A DNA stretch of 64,000 nt from Clostridium_I sp047718555 (lineage in GTDB: Bacteria > Bacillota > Clostridia > Clostridiales > Clostridiaceae), in NCBI RefSeq assembly GCF_047718555.1, contig NZ_JBDNRK010000009.1:1-64000 (forward strand). Direction: 5' to 3'. The translations under genes and the position numbers were made by a program. The notes under the pieces were generated by a model, which did no database searches, was not told the origin of the DNA, and was given only the letters and a program-made list of their open reading frames with translations. Each line of letters opens with the position of its first letter. Positions within the stretch are counted from its first letter, which is position 1. Positions 1 through 8,901 of this stretch are shown one piece after another.

Positions 1-71
1 GTAAAATTATTGTTATTTTATGATATTTAATATTAACATCTTAAAATAATTATAAATCTAGGTAGTATAAA

Positions 72-118
72 AATAGTCAATAGATTTTTAATTTTTTAAT
101 TGAAATCCATTGACTATT
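72..118 (-). terminator. Terminator after the DUF116 gene
   Basis: AATAGTCAAT and ATTGACTATT form a stem around an AT-rich loop. On the minus strand a T-run follows, 29 bases past the stop of the DUF116 gene. It fits a Rho-independent terminator closing the LUD-DUF116 operon. Confidence 0.6.
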
Positions 119-146
119 CTAATTATTTTAAAGTTTCTCAATGCTA

Positions 147-1304
147 TTACTTAACATCTAATATTTCTTTTAATTGATTAACGTTGATATCTGTTACAAT
201 TCCCTCATTACTCCAATGATTCTTGCAGCCACAATAATCTAAAATTACACATTGTGGTACTAAATTTAAATTCCTTGCTTTCCAGCCACCACTCATTAGA
301 TTAAGAACACAAGCAACTCCAACAATACCAATTTCTCCATATTTAACCTTTTCCTCTCTAAAAGCAGAAGAACCATGTGATATTATTAAGATCTCAAATC
401 CGTACTTTTTACCCATTTCAGTGAGCTTACTAACTCTGCATTCAGCAGTACAGCTTCCACAAACATAACCTTCTTCCGTATGTTTAGCTTTGCAATTTTT
501 TTCATTATTATATCTCATACATATGGGAAGAAGCAGCTTTTTTATTCTAGTTTTGAAAAAATCGTCTCTAAAAGCTCTGTTCATTATTTCTGCTCCTACC
601 ATATTTAAATGATACTCTACCCTTTGTCTCCCACATAGAATAATATCCTCCTTAAATTTATGTTTAGGATATTCATTCTTAAGAAATAAGTTTACATTGC
701 GTGTATACTTTCCCAGTACAACTTCGCTTCTTGCATTAAACCACAATGCATAAGCAGCAGTTGCAAGAAAAATCTCTTCTAATTTTTTCAATGCCAAAGT
801 AGAGAAATACTTTTCCCAGTTATTAAATCTCTTTACTTCTTCGTCAAACTCTCCAGAGGCTGATAACCAGGTTATAAACTTTTTAAAATTTTTTGAAGAT
901 AAATTTATGGTGGATTCATAGTTACTATTTGGAGATAAAAAAATAGTAGAAAGTATACCTCTTATAAAATCTGCTCCAGCTTTAATATTTCCTCCTTGCT
1001 TTCTAATCTCTACTAATTTCCTAATTATATTTTTAGGTAATTCAGATAATTCAAAAGCATCATCACTGTATAGCTGCCAAAGTATAGCTAAAGTCAAAAG
1101 CTCCAACAGATATTCTTCGTTACTCCTTAGACTTTCTATATTATTTTCTTTAATGTAATTTTTAAAATTCAGTATAGCTGAATTCATAATTGGCTCTCCA
1201 TTTAATATAACTTCATTTGTAAAAGCTGCCACATCTACATAATATTCATTGGAATCTGCATATTGTCCAAGCAGTGAATAAGTAACAATATCAATGTTCC
1301 TCAT
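147..1304 (-). CDS. DUF116 family protein
   Basis: A 385-residue protein. The C-terminal third carries the DUF116 signature: a cysteine group (CGSCTAEC, with earlier Cys near residues 264 and 272), then GIVGVACVLNLMSGGWKA and VPQCVILDYCGCKNHW. The first 200 residues are helical and not recognised. The function of DUF116 is not established; the cysteines suggest metal or iron-sulfur binding, which is inference. It lies 3 nt downstream of a LUD-domain gene and ends at a terminator, so the two are almost surely co-transcribed. No signal peptide or membrane segment is evident, so it is probably cytoplasmic. Confidence 0.8.
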   Translation of the reverse strand: MRNIDIVTYSLLGQYADSNEYYVDVAAFTNEVILNGEPIMNSAILNFKNYIKENNIESLRSNEEYLLELLTLAILWQLYSDDAFELSELPKNIIRKLVEIRKQGGNIKAGADFIRGILSTIFLSPNSNYESTINLSSKNFKKFITWLSASGEFDEEVKRFNNWEKYFSTLALKKLEEIFLATAAYALWFNARSEVVLGKYTRNVNLFLKNEYPKHKFKEDIILCGRQRVEYHLNMVGAEIMNRAFRDDFFKTRIKKLLLPICMRYNNEKNCKAKHTEEGYVCGSCTAECRVSKLTEMGKKYGFEILIISHGSSAFREEKVKYGEIGIVGVACVLNLMSGGWKARNLNLVPQCVILDYCGCKNHWSNEGIVTDINVNQLKEILDVK

Positions 1305-1307
1305 AAT

Positions 1308-1949
1308 CTAATAACCTAATTCTTTTCCCACAATTATTACTTTTATTCTTCCTTTTGTACCCTGTCTTCTTATAAGAGTGTATTCATTACAAATTCTGTC
1401 TTCACTCTTACAATCCATGCAGTGTCCAACCCTTGCACAGGGAGTTTTTTTGTCTAGTCTCTTTGAATTTGCAGGTGCCGCATATTCTCTATTCCTTTGA
1501 ATTGCCTCATCAACATTTTTCACAATTTTATTTTTACCCACTATTACAATAACTTTTTCCGGGCCATACAGCATTGCCGCAACTCTATTTCCATTGCCAT
1601 CTACGTTATAGAGTTCACCGTTTTCCGTTATAGCGTTACTACTCACAAAGTAAGTATCAGTTAAAAAACTTTTTTTAAAAATATCGACAATCTCTTCGCG
1701 AGTTAAGCCCGGCTCATATCTATCTAAAAATTTAAAATCACCATTACGTAAATAATCAATAATTCCAGTTTCAAAAAGTGTCATAGAACCACCCACAGAA
1801 ACGGATTCACCTTTATTTACAAGCGTCTTGACTATATCCAGTACTTCCTTTTCGTCTCTGGCATAATAACCTTCCATATTATTTTTTTCTAAGTTTTCAA
1901 TAACCCTGCTAATCTTCTGTTCCATTAACCATGTACTAATTTCATCCAT
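1308..1949 (-). CDS. LUD domain protein (LutC/DUF162-like)
   Basis: A 213-residue LUD-domain protein. VSVGGSMTLFETGI (near residue 52), the NAITENGELYNVDGNGNR stretch (residues 105-122) and PEKVIVIVGKNKIV are typical of the short clostridial LUD family related to LutB and LutC of lactate oxidation. A Cys-rich tail (CARVGHCMDCKSEDRIC, near residues 171-187) could bind metal. There is no lutA or lutB here, so a lactate role cannot be read from context. It is the first gene of a two-gene operon with DUF116. The start is a plain ATG, and the 5' flank 1950-2100 should hold its promoter, though I see no clear consensus. Confidence 0.8.
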   Translation of the reverse strand: MDEISTWLMEQKISRVIENLEKNNMEGYYARDEKEVLDIVKTLVNKGESVSVGGSMTLFETGIIDYLRNGDFKFLDRYEPGLTREEIVDIFKKSFLTDTYFVSSNAITENGELYNVDGNGNRVAAMLYGPEKVIVIVGKNKIVKNVDEAIQRNREYAAPANSKRLDKKTPCARVGHCMDCKSEDRICNEYTLIRRQGTKGRIKVIIVGKELGY

Positions 1950-2109
1950 AATCTTTCATAAGTACTAGCCTCATTTTGGCAGCACTTTCCCCCTTCTTCT
2001 ATACTTTGCTTAACATACTAGATTTTTACTTAAATTTAATCATATATCCTTTTTATATTTTATCATATTTTATATAAGCATAAGCTTAATAAAAAATATT
2101 TTACTTAAT

Positions 2110-2141
2110 AAAAACTTAGCGAGACTTTAAAGTCTCGCTAA
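2110..2141 (-). terminator. proS terminator
   Basis: TTAGCGAGACTTTAAAGTCTCGCTAA is a perfect 26-base palindrome at 2116-2141. It is followed on the minus strand by a GTTTTTATT run and starts 14 bases after the proS stop. It is a strong Rho-independent terminator. Confidence 0.85.
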
Positions 2142-2154
2142 ATAAATCAGATTA

Positions 2155-3597
2155 TTAATATGCTCTTCCCCAATATACCATGTGCTTAGCCTTTTTACCG
2201 CAGCATACACAAGTATCTGAAATTTCTTCTTGCTCAAAAGGTATACATCTTGAAGTTGCCCCTGTAACTTCTTTTATTTTATCTTCACATTCCTTATCGC
2301 CACACCACATAGCCTTAACAAAACCAGTTTTATTTTCAACTATATCATTGAATTCTTCCATAGTAGCTGCTATGCTGGTTTTCTCTTCTCTGGCTTTTCT
2401 CGCAGCTGCTAGCATAGAATTGTGTATATCCTCTAAAAGTTCTGGTATTTTTGTTTCTAATTCATCCATTAGTACAAATATTTTTTCCTTAGTATCTCTT
2501 CTTACAAGTACTACTTGATTCTTTTCTATATCCTTAGGTCCAACTTCCAGTCTTACTGGAATACCCTTCATTTCATATTCGCTGAATTTCCAGCCTGGTG
2601 TCTTATCACTAATATCCATTTTAACTCTGGCTACTTTAGATATTCTATCTTTTAATTCAGTTGCCTTTTCAATAACGCCAGCCTTATGCTGAGCTACTGG
2701 TATTATTACTACCTGAGTTGGTGCTATTCTTGGAGGCATCTTTAAGCCTTCATCATCACCGTGCACCATAATAATTCCTCCAATTATACGTGTACTCATT
2801 CCCCATGAAGTTTGATTTACATACTCTAACTTTTCGCTTTTATCAGCAAACTGTATTCCAAAGGCCTTTGCAAAGTTTTGACCAAAGAAATGTGATGTCC
2901 CTGATTGAAGTGCTTTACCGTCATGCATTAATGACTCAATTGTATAAGTAGCCTCTGCTCCTGCAAATTTTTCCTTTTCTGTTTTTCTACCTTTAACTAC
3001 TGGTATAGCCAGCATTTTTTCACAGAATTCTGCATAGATATTAAGCATTTGTATAGTCTCTGCTTCTGCTTCCTCCTTTGTAGTGTGTATTGTATGTCCT
3101 TCCTGCCATAGGAATTCAGATGTTCTTAAAAAAGGTCTTGTAGTCTTTTCCCATCTTACAACAGAACACCACTGATTATATAATTTTGGTAAGTCCTTAT
3201 AGGACTGAACTATTTTAGCATAGTGTTCACAAAATAATGTTTCTGAAGTTGGACGTACACATAATTTTTCTGTAAGTTCATCATTTCCACCCTTTGTAAC
3301 CCAAGCTACTTCTGGTGCAAAGCCCTCTACATGATCTTTTTCCTTTTGGAGTAGACTTTCTGGAATAAGTAGTGGCATATATACATTCTCATGACCTTTT
3401 TCTTTGAACTTGCCATCTAAATATTTCTGTATATTCTCCCAAATAGCGTAAGCATATGGTCTAAGAATAACACAGCCTCTAACACTGGAATAATCTGCAA
3501 GTTCTGCTTTTTTAACAATATCTGTATACCACTGTGCAAAATCCACATCCATGGAAGTAATTTGTTCAACTCTTTTACTATTGTTATTTTTTGACAT
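2155..3597 (-). CDS. proS: Prolyl-tRNA synthetase
   Basis: A class II aminoacyl-tRNA synthetase of 480 residues that charges tRNA-Pro with proline in the cytoplasm. The length and sequence match the archaeal/eukaryal-like ProS (type 3) found in many clostridia, without the long editing insertion of the E. coli type. Landmarks are VRPTSETLFCEHYAKIV (motif 2 region start), RTSEFLWQEGHT, and the C-terminal Cys pairs (CGDKEC and CVCC) typical of this type. It stands alone between its own T-box leader and a strong terminator, so expression should rise when uncharged tRNA-Pro accumulates. The ATG start has an AGGAGAAAATTT ribosome site just upstream. Confidence 0.95.
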   Translation of the reverse strand: MSKNNNSKRVEQITSMDVDFAQWYTDIVKKAELADYSSVRGCVILRPYAYAIWENIQKYLDGKFKEKGHENVYMPLLIPESLLQKEKDHVEGFAPEVAWVTKGGNDELTEKLCVRPTSETLFCEHYAKIVQSYKDLPKLYNQWCSVVRWEKTTRPFLRTSEFLWQEGHTIHTTKEEAEAETIQMLNIYAEFCEKMLAIPVVKGRKTEKEKFAGAEATYTIESLMHDGKALQSGTSHFFGQNFAKAFGIQFADKSEKLEYVNQTSWGMSTRIIGGIIMVHGDDEGLKMPPRIAPTQVVIIPVAQHKAGVIEKATELKDRISKVARVKMDISDKTPGWKFSEYEMKGIPVRLEVGPKDIEKNQVVLVRRDTKEKIFVLMDELETKIPELLEDIHNSMLAAARKAREEKTSIAATMEEFNDIVENKTGFVKAMWCGDKECEDKIKEVTGATSRCIPFEQEEISDTCVCCGKKAKHMVYWGRAY

Positions 3598-3660
3598 AAA
3601 TTTTCTCCTCCTGAATTAAATCTATTTCATAATATTTTAGTATCTATTTGTTAAACTAAA

Positions 3661-3900
3661 TAAAAAAAGCCCCAAATCCCTAAAAGGGACCGAGACTATA
3701 TCGGCGGTACCACCCTAATTAATAAATTAATTAAAACTACTCACTCTTATTTTTAACGGTAATTACCCGCTGCAACCTACAAGTGCAGAACTCAAAGGCA
3801 GGTTCAAAATGGTTCTTTAAGGAATTTTTCAGCTAGCATTCCCTCTCTTTTAAAGAACTTATATTTCTACTATTCCTCTTCTTCGTCTTTAATTTTATTA
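3661..3900 (-). promoter_or_regulatory. T-box leader of proS
   Basis: On the minus strand this leader shows the T-box parts in order: a GAAGAGGAATAGTA segment early in stem I, an AGAGAGGGAATGCTAGCTG block, the T-box core GGTGGTACCGCC at 3713-3702, and a terminator (AGTCTCGGTCCC pairing with GGGATTTGGGGCTT, then T7) at 3700-3661. T-boxes sense uncharged tRNA. A CCT triplet at 3802-3800 is a candidate proline specifier, but I assigned it by position without folding the RNA. Confidence 0.92.
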
Positions 3901-4001
3901 TTAAACTAACTCAAATAATAGAATATAAAATTTGAATTGTCAATAGTATATGAGAATTATTAACTTTATTTATTCTAAATGATTTTTATTCCCATTTACC
4001 A

Positions 4002-4030
4002 TTGACAACAATTTAAAATAATGATAATAT
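4002..4030 (+). promoter_or_regulatory. feoA promoter
   Basis: TTGACA (4002-4007) and TAATAT (4025-4030) are separated by exactly 17 bases. This is a near-consensus sigma-A promoter 45 bases upstream of the feoA start. Confidence 0.75.
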
Positions 4031-4042
4031 GTATTTATAATT

Positions 4043-4059
4043 GATAATGATTTTCATTT
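4043..4059 (+). promoter_or_regulatory. Fur-like operator of the feo operon
   Basis: GATAATGATTTTCATTT closely matches one side and the centre of the Fur box (GATAATGATAATCATTATC). It starts about 12 bases after the -10 box, so bound Fur-Fe2+ would block initiation or early elongation. A ribosome site (AGGAG, 4062-4066) follows directly. Fur control is inferred from the match. Confidence 0.7.
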
Positions 4060-4074
4060 AGAGGAGTTGTTGAT

Positions 4075-4299
4075 ATGAGTTTATTCGATTTAAAACCTGG
4101 TGAAAGAGGAATTATAAAAAGTATAACCGGAGATGAAAGACTAGCAAAAAGATTATTTGCTTTAGGCTTTATTGAAGGTACTGAAGTGAAAATGAAAACC
4201 TCCGCTCCTTTTGGTGATCCCCTTGTAATAAATGTTAGAGGTTTCAATGTAGCAATTAGAAAAAATGATGCAAAAAACATCTTTTTAGGGGAGGCTTAA
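4075..4299 (+). CDS. feoA: Ferrous iron transport protein A
   Basis: A 74-residue cytoplasmic SH3-like FeoA protein. Family signs are the LKPGERGIIKSITGDERLAKRL start, LGFIEGTEV in the middle and a DPLVINVRGFNVAIR-type C-terminal half. FeoA supports the FeoB ferrous iron permease and is thought to act on its G domain. The AGGAG at 4062-4066 fixes the ATG at 4075. It is the first gene of a Fur-type operon, with one base between its stop and the feoB start. Confidence 0.95.
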   Translation: MSLFDLKPGERGIIKSITGDERLAKRLFALGFIEGTEVKMKTSAPFGDPLVINVRGFNVAIRKNDAKNIFLGEA

Positions 4300-4300
4300 A

Positions 4301-6061
4301 ATGTTAACTGCCGCACTTGTTGGTAATCCTAATGTAGGTAAAACTACATTATTTAATTTTCTTACTGGTTCAAACCAATACGTGGGTAATTGGGCTGGCG
4401 TAACTGTTGAAAAAAAGGAAGGATTTTTAAACGAATCCATCAAGATAGTTGATTTACCTGGTATATACGCCATGGATACCTACTCTAATGAAGAAAAAGT
4501 TTCAAAGAACTTTTTATTAAACGGTAATGTAGATGCAATTGTAAATATAGTAGATGCTTCTAATCTAGATAGAAATTTATATCTTACAATGCAATTAAAG
4601 GAATTTAAAAAACCCATAATATTAGTTTTAAATATGATTGATGTAGCTGAAAAAAAAGGCTTTTGTATAGACTATGAAAAATTAGCAAAAGAGCTTAATG
4701 TAACAGTAGTACCTGTAGTTGCCTCAAAGCATAAAGATATAGATAAAGTTATAGATTTATTAAAAAACGGCGATTTTTCAAATATTGATGAAAATAATTA
4801 TAATTTTAATTCTGAAAAAGAAACCTATAACTATATAGAAACTGTGCTAAGTAAATGTACAAAGCAATCATCACAAGCAAATAAGTCTGCTACGGAAAAA
4901 ATAGATAGTATATTTTTAAATAAGGTTTTAGCTTACCCAATTTTTATAGGAATTATATGTTTAATTTTTAAGATTACATTTTCTTGGGTTGGACAACCAC
5001 TTCAGGACTTGCTTGATAGTTTAGTAAATGATTCTTTAATTCCACTGCTTCATTCTGCATTAGCTTCTTCCAGTCCCTGGTTTAGTTCATTAATAGTGGA
5101 TGGAATAGTAGGCGGGGTTGGCTCCGTTATAGTATTTCTTCCAATAATACTTACATTGTTCTTTTGTGTATCTATTTTGGAAGATAGCGGATACATGGCA
5201 AGAACTGCTTTTTTAATGGATAACATAATGAGAAAGATGGGACTATCAGGTAAAGCTTTTATACCTGTAATTATTGGTTTTGGATGCAGCGTTCCAGCTA
5301 TAATGTCTGCAAGAACTCTTGAGAGTGAAAAAGATAGAAAACTCACTGCATTACTAATCCCCCTTATGTCCTGTAATGCAAGATTGCCTATTTATGCATT
5401 GCTTACAGCTGCTTTTTTCCCAAAACATCAAGGACTTGTAATTGGTTCACTGTATTTGCTTGGAATTATAATTGCATTTTTAATAGGTATATTGTTCAAA
5501 AGTACTTTATTTAAGAAGGATGAAGAGCCTTTAATAATAGAACTTCCTGAATATAAAGTTCCAGAATTAAAAAATCTTTTACTTCACACCTGGGAAAAAG
5601 GCAAAGGTTTTGTAAAAAAAGCAGGAACAATAATATTCTCAATTTCCGTAATAATATGGTTATTATCAAATTTCAGTTTTGCAGGAAAAGTAGATATACA
5701 ATACAGCTTTCTTGCTGATTTAGGTCATATAATAGCACCTATATTTAAGCCTTTAGGCTTTGGAAACTGGCAAAATTCAGTTGCATTAATTAGTGGTCTA
5801 GCTGCAAAAGAAGTAGTAGTAAGTACTATGGGAGTGCTATATGGAGCAAATTTATCAGACTTACTTCCTAAACTATTTACTCCGGTTACTGCCTATGCAT
5901 TTCTGGTTTTTGTACTATTATATCCACCTTGTATTTCAGCTTTAGGAACTATGAAAAAAGAGTATGGGAGCAAAATGACTATATTTTCAATATTATATCA
6001 AATTTCTCTAGCTTGGATTGTATCTTTCATAATATACAGAATAGGTAGTTTGTTCATGTAA
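4301..6061 (+). CDS. feoB: Ferrous iron transporter FeoB
   Basis: A membrane Fe2+ permease with an N-terminal G domain. G1 is GNPNVGKT (residues 8-15), G3 is DLPG (51-54) and G4 is NMID (111-114). The membrane part starts near residue 200 and contains the two FeoB gate regions (GFGCSVPAIMSARTL near 327 and the later LISGLAAKEVVVSTMGVLYG). At 586 residues it is shorter than E. coli FeoB (about 770), with a compact linker after the G domain, as in other small clostridial FeoBs. It is translationally coupled to feoA and followed by a FeoB-associated Cys-rich protein. Confidence 0.96.
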   Translation: MLTAALVGNPNVGKTTLFNFLTGSNQYVGNWAGVTVEKKEGFLNESIKIVDLPGIYAMDTYSNEEKVSKNFLLNGNVDAIVNIVDASNLDRNLYLTMQLKEFKKPIILVLNMIDVAEKKGFCIDYEKLAKELNVTVVPVVASKHKDIDKVIDLLKNGDFSNIDENNYNFNSEKETYNYIETVLSKCTKQSSQANKSATEKIDSIFLNKVLAYPIFIGIICLIFKITFSWVGQPLQDLLDSLVNDSLIPLLHSALASSSPWFSSLIVDGIVGGVGSVIVFLPIILTLFFCVSILEDSGYMARTAFLMDNIMRKMGLSGKAFIPVIIGFGCSVPAIMSARTLESEKDRKLTALLIPLMSCNARLPIYALLTAAFFPKHQGLVIGSLYLLGIIIAFLIGILFKSTLFKKDEEPLIIELPEYKVPELKNLLLHTWEKGKGFVKKAGTIIFSISVIIWLLSNFSFAGKVDIQYSFLADLGHIIAPIFKPLGFGNWQNSVALISGLAAKEVVVSTMGVLYGANLSDLLPKLFTPVTAYAFLVFVLLYPPCISALGTMKKEYGSKMTIFSILYQISLAWIVSFIIYRIGSLFM

Positions 6062-6144
6062 TATACTATAATATAGTTATAACTCTGTTTACCTCATTTA
6101 AATATTATAAATTTCATGGATAATTACAATAAGAAGGTGATTTT

Positions 6145-6312
6145 ATGGGAAACTTAATAGAAATAATTATAGCCATTATTATAATAGGTGGAGCCCTATT
6201 CTTATTCGTTAAAAATATAAAGAAAAAATCTTGTGGAGACTGTGGTTGTGGAAACTGTAATAAAAGCTGTTGTCCTCCTGAACACAATATACCTAAGCAG
6301 ATCAAAAAATGA
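6145..6312 (+). CDS. FeoB-associated Cys-rich membrane protein
   Basis: A 55-residue protein: residues 1-22 form one hydrophobic membrane helix (IIIAIIIIGGALFLFV), followed by a KNIKKK stop-transfer and a cysteine cluster (CGDCGCGNCNKSCC, residues 30-43). This is the layout of the small proteins encoded behind feoB in Firmicutes; they probably bind iron near the permease, but the role is not settled. AAGGTGA at 6134-6140 is the ribosome site. It lies 83 bases after feoB with no terminator between, so it belongs to the feo operon. Confidence 0.85.
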   Translation: MGNLIEIIIAIIIIGGALFLFVKNIKKKSCGDCGCGNCNKSCCPPEHNIPKQIKK

Positions 6313-6330
6313 ATAATTTAAGATAAAAAT

Positions 6331-6366
6331 AAACTTCAATATTAAAACTGTTGAAGTTTATTTTTT
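6331..6366. terminator. Bidirectional terminator between feo and DUF3793
   Basis: AAACTTCAA pairs with TTGAAGTTT around an 11-base loop. A T-run follows on both strands, so it can stop the feo operon on the plus strand and the convergent DUF3793 gene on the minus strand. Confidence 0.8.
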
Positions 6367-6391
6367 ATACTATCTTCGTACATCTAACTCT

Positions 6392-7024
6392 TTAATTTTT
6401 ATATTGACAATTTGAAGATAACATTTGAATCATTGCTATTGGTTTAACTTTTTTCTTCAAAAGCTTTACCATATTATCTTTTGTCCTATCATAATTCTCA
6501 AAAATTTCCAATGCTTTCTCTCTATCATGATAGACCTTCCAATATCCACAAAGCACGCACTGTTTACCACTACAGTTTATAAATTCCTCAACGTCTTTTA
6601 CAGGTATACCTAAAAAAATCCCTATTTCATGTGGACAAACTATATTTCTATATCTATATTTCAATAATTCTAAGCATTGGTTTATGGACATACTACTTGA
6701 ATATCCAAATTTCAATAATAAATTCATATTATCTTCACATGATAGTGTTTCTGATAACAATTTATTGTTATAGAATAATAAAATTATTAAATCCTCTTTT
6801 CTCATAATTTCAAATACACTTAAATTTATATTCTCTAAATATTCCCCACCATATTTACACCATAAATTGAACATGCCCCTATTATTATTTGATATAGTAA
6901 TTATAGAAGATGGTTTGTACCCTGCTATTGTTGGAGATATTGCATATGTTATTAGGTTCATCATATATTCTTTTTCATTAGTATAATCAATATAATCAAT
7001 AAAATTGTCAATTACTTTTTCCAT
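6392..7024 (-). CDS. DUF3793 family protein
   Basis: A 210-residue cytoplasmic protein of the clostridial DUF3793 family. The hallmarks are CPHEIGIFLGIPVKDVEEFI (near residue 130) and CGYWKVYHDREKALEIFENYDR, which ends in the long C-terminal helix. The function is unknown; family members often sit beside iron uptake or flavodoxin genes, which fits here (feo on one side, a flavodoxin relic on the other). ATG start, 37 nt from the flavodoxin relic upstream, so it was probably once co-transcribed with it. Confidence 0.8.
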   Translation of the reverse strand: MEKVIDNFIDYIDYTNEKEYMMNLITYAISPTIAGYKPSSIITISNNNRGMFNLWCKYGGEYLENINLSVFEIMRKEDLIILLFYNNKLLSETLSCEDNMNLLLKFGYSSSMSINQCLELLKYRYRNIVCPHEIGIFLGIPVKDVEEFINCSGKQCVLCGYWKVYHDREKALEIFENYDRTKDNMVKLLKKKVKPIAMIQMLSSNCQYKN

Positions 7025-7060
7025 CTTCTAATAGCCTCCATTATCATTTATGTTAGTATA

Positions 7061-7327
7061 TTAACTATTCAATAATTCTATACCAAAATTTTTGCAATCT
7101 TCTTTCGAACTTCCTTCTGTCGCTTCCTGTATAATTAATCCATCATTTACTAAGTTAGCACCAAAATCATCCATTTGAGCCGTCCAATTTCTCATCCATT
7201 CTCCGTCTCCCCATCCATAAGAGCCAAATAGAGCTACTTTTTTACCAGAAACAATTGAAGATACTGATTCAATAAAAGGTTCCATTTCTGCCTCTTCAAC
7301 AACTTCTGCTCCTTTTTCCTTACTTTG
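7061..7327 (-). pseudogene. Flavodoxin, 5'-truncated relic
   Basis: Only the C-terminal half of a flavodoxin remains. The open frame runs from about 7327 (NRIVEIQSKEKGAEVVEEAEM) through EMEPFIESVSSIVSGKKVALFGSYGWGDGEWMRNW to a stop at 7061. The FMN-phosphate loop (SGTGNT) and the first 60 or so residues are missing, and an in-frame stop lies just upstream. Translation could start at the internal ATG at 7285 and give 74 residues, but that product could not bind FMN in the usual way. Confidence 0.8.
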
Positions 7328-7387
7328 TATCTCTACAATTCTATTTTATTCATTATATTGAATATATTTTCAAAATATTACAACAAT

Positions 7388-7426
7388 AAAAAAACATCCT
7401 ATTCAAATTTGAATAAGATGTTTTTG
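7388..7426 (-). terminator. argB terminator
   Basis: AACATCCTATTC and GAATAAGATGTT form a 12-bp stem with one wobble. On the minus strand it ends in GGATGTTTTTTT. It lies 77 bases beyond the argB stop. Confidence 0.7.
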
Positions 7427-7502
7427 ATACTTTTTTATTTTCAACCAATAATCAGCTGCTATGAAACAAGTAAAAATATTTACTTATTATTTTCTATTAT
7501 AT

Positions 7503-8381
7503 TTAAGATATCATGGTTCCTATACCCTCATGAGAAAATATCTCTAACAGAAGTGAATGAGGTACTCTGCCATCTATTATATGGGTTCTTTTAACTCCAC
7601 CTTTAACTGCTTCTACACAACAATCAATTTTAGGAATCATTCCACCAGAAATAATTTTATCATTAATTAATTGAGGTATATCTTCAACCTTTAATTCTGA
7701 AATAAGTGTATCTTCATCCTTTGGGTTCATTAGTACTCCCGGCACATCAGTAATTAAAATAAATTTTTCTGCTTTCAACTTAGTACTTATCTTTGCAGCA
7801 GCTAAATCTGCATTTACATTATAAGGTTTTCCATCTTCCTGACCCAAAGCCACTGTAGAAATAACTGGTATATAGCCTCCATTTAAGCAATGCTGTATAA
7901 TAGAATCATTTACATCAACTATTTCTCCTACATATCCAATATCAATTCCATTTTTTAGTTCTACTTTTTTTGCTTTTAAAAGATTAGCATCCATTCCACA
8001 CAATCCCACTGCTTTACCACCATTTTTATCAATTAATGATACTATATCTTTATTTACCTTTCCTCCAAGTACCATCTGTACTACTTCCATAGTTTCACTA
8101 TCCGTAACTCTAAGTCCATTTACAAATTCACTTTTTTTACCTATTTTTCCCAAATACTCATTAATTTTAGGCCCACCACCATGGACAACTACTACTTTAA
8201 TTCCTACACAGTTTAAAAGAACTATATCTCTAATAACTGTATTTTTCAAATTTTCATTTATCATTGCATTTCCACCATATTTTATTACTACAGTCTTTCC
8301 ACTATACTTTTGGATATATGGTAATGCTTGACTTAAAATATCAGCTTTGTGAATATTAATATTGTTATTTCCGCTAAACAC
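7503..8381 (-). CDS. argB: N-acetylglutamate kinase
   Basis: Phosphorylates N-acetyl-L-glutamate with ATP, the second step of the arginine pathway. It is an amino acid kinase-fold protein of 292 residues, the usual length. KYGGNAM (34-40), the HGGGP loop (67-71), the NVNADLAAAKIS substrate stretch and the ATP-side ITDVPGVLMNP are all present. The start is GTG at 8381, about 6 nt after a GGGGGG ribosome site. No other arg gene is adjacent. A degraded palindromic repeat lies just upstream, so its promoter is probably between or within that copy. Confidence 0.95.
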   Translation of the reverse strand: MFSGNNNINIHKADILSQALPYIQKYSGKTVVIKYGGNAMINENLKNTVIRDIVLLNCVGIKVVVVHGGGPKINEYLGKIGKKSEFVNGLRVTDSETMEVVQMVLGGKVNKDIVSLIDKNGGKAVGLCGMDANLLKAKKVELKNGIDIGYVGEIVDVNDSIIQHCLNGGYIPVISTVALGQEDGKPYNVNADLAAAKISTKLKAEKFILITDVPGVLMNPKDEDTLISELKVEDIPQLINDKIISGGMIPKIDCCVEAVKGGVKRTHIIDGRVPHSLLLEIFSHEGIGTMIS

Positions 8382-8420
8382 TTAAAACCCCCCTGTACTT
8401 CCTATGTTATGTCAAATAAT

Positions 8421-8547
8421 ACTATCAATAAATCTTTCTTAGTGAGAGCATGCACACACTAAGCTTAGATTAATTATCCATGGATGTATCGCTGTTATGA
8501 ATCCCTTTGAAAGAGGCCATGCTGCAGCTGTTATCCATTGAATAAAT
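8421..8547 (+). repeat. Palindromic repeat, copy a (degraded)
   Basis: Starts with ATCAATAAATCTTT, then a hairpin (CTTAGTGAGAGCATGC facing CACACTAAG), then TTAGATTAATTATCCATGGATGTA. This matches the left part of copies c and d (ATCAATGAATCTTAC, CTCAGTGGGA hairpin, TTTAGATGAATTATCCAGGGACG). The right half is eroded and ends near GAATAAA. Confidence 0.65.
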
Positions 8548-8901
8548 TATTATATTCTTTATTATATAGACTTACTTCACTAATATTAATTTGAATTTTT
8601 AATTGCAACAACTATATATTATAAACTTAATAGACATTTATGAAAATGGTAATTTTAAAATATATAATTTTATTATTAAAATAATACTATGAAAATTATA
8701 AATTAATTATTTATAATGATCTATTGCATTTTTGATAGCATAAAGTTAAATACATAATTATACTAAAATACTAATAAAAATACATTTTGTATTAATTATA
8801 TCAAATTAATACTATAAATAAAATATATGCATTTATATATTACTCAGCTAAAAACTAAAATAATATAACTATATTGATGAATTGACAATCAGATTGATGT
8901 A
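8548..8901. other. AT-rich gap, nothing recognised
   Basis: About 350 bases of very AT-rich DNA between the degraded repeat and the terC relic. I see no open frame above 30 codons with family resemblance and no clear terminator or promoter. Confidence 0.5.

Noticed and set aside
7325..7594. 89-codon plus-strand frame between the flavodoxin relic and argB
   Set aside because: It overlaps the argB 3' end and its terminator, and the translation is low-complexity with no ribosome site.
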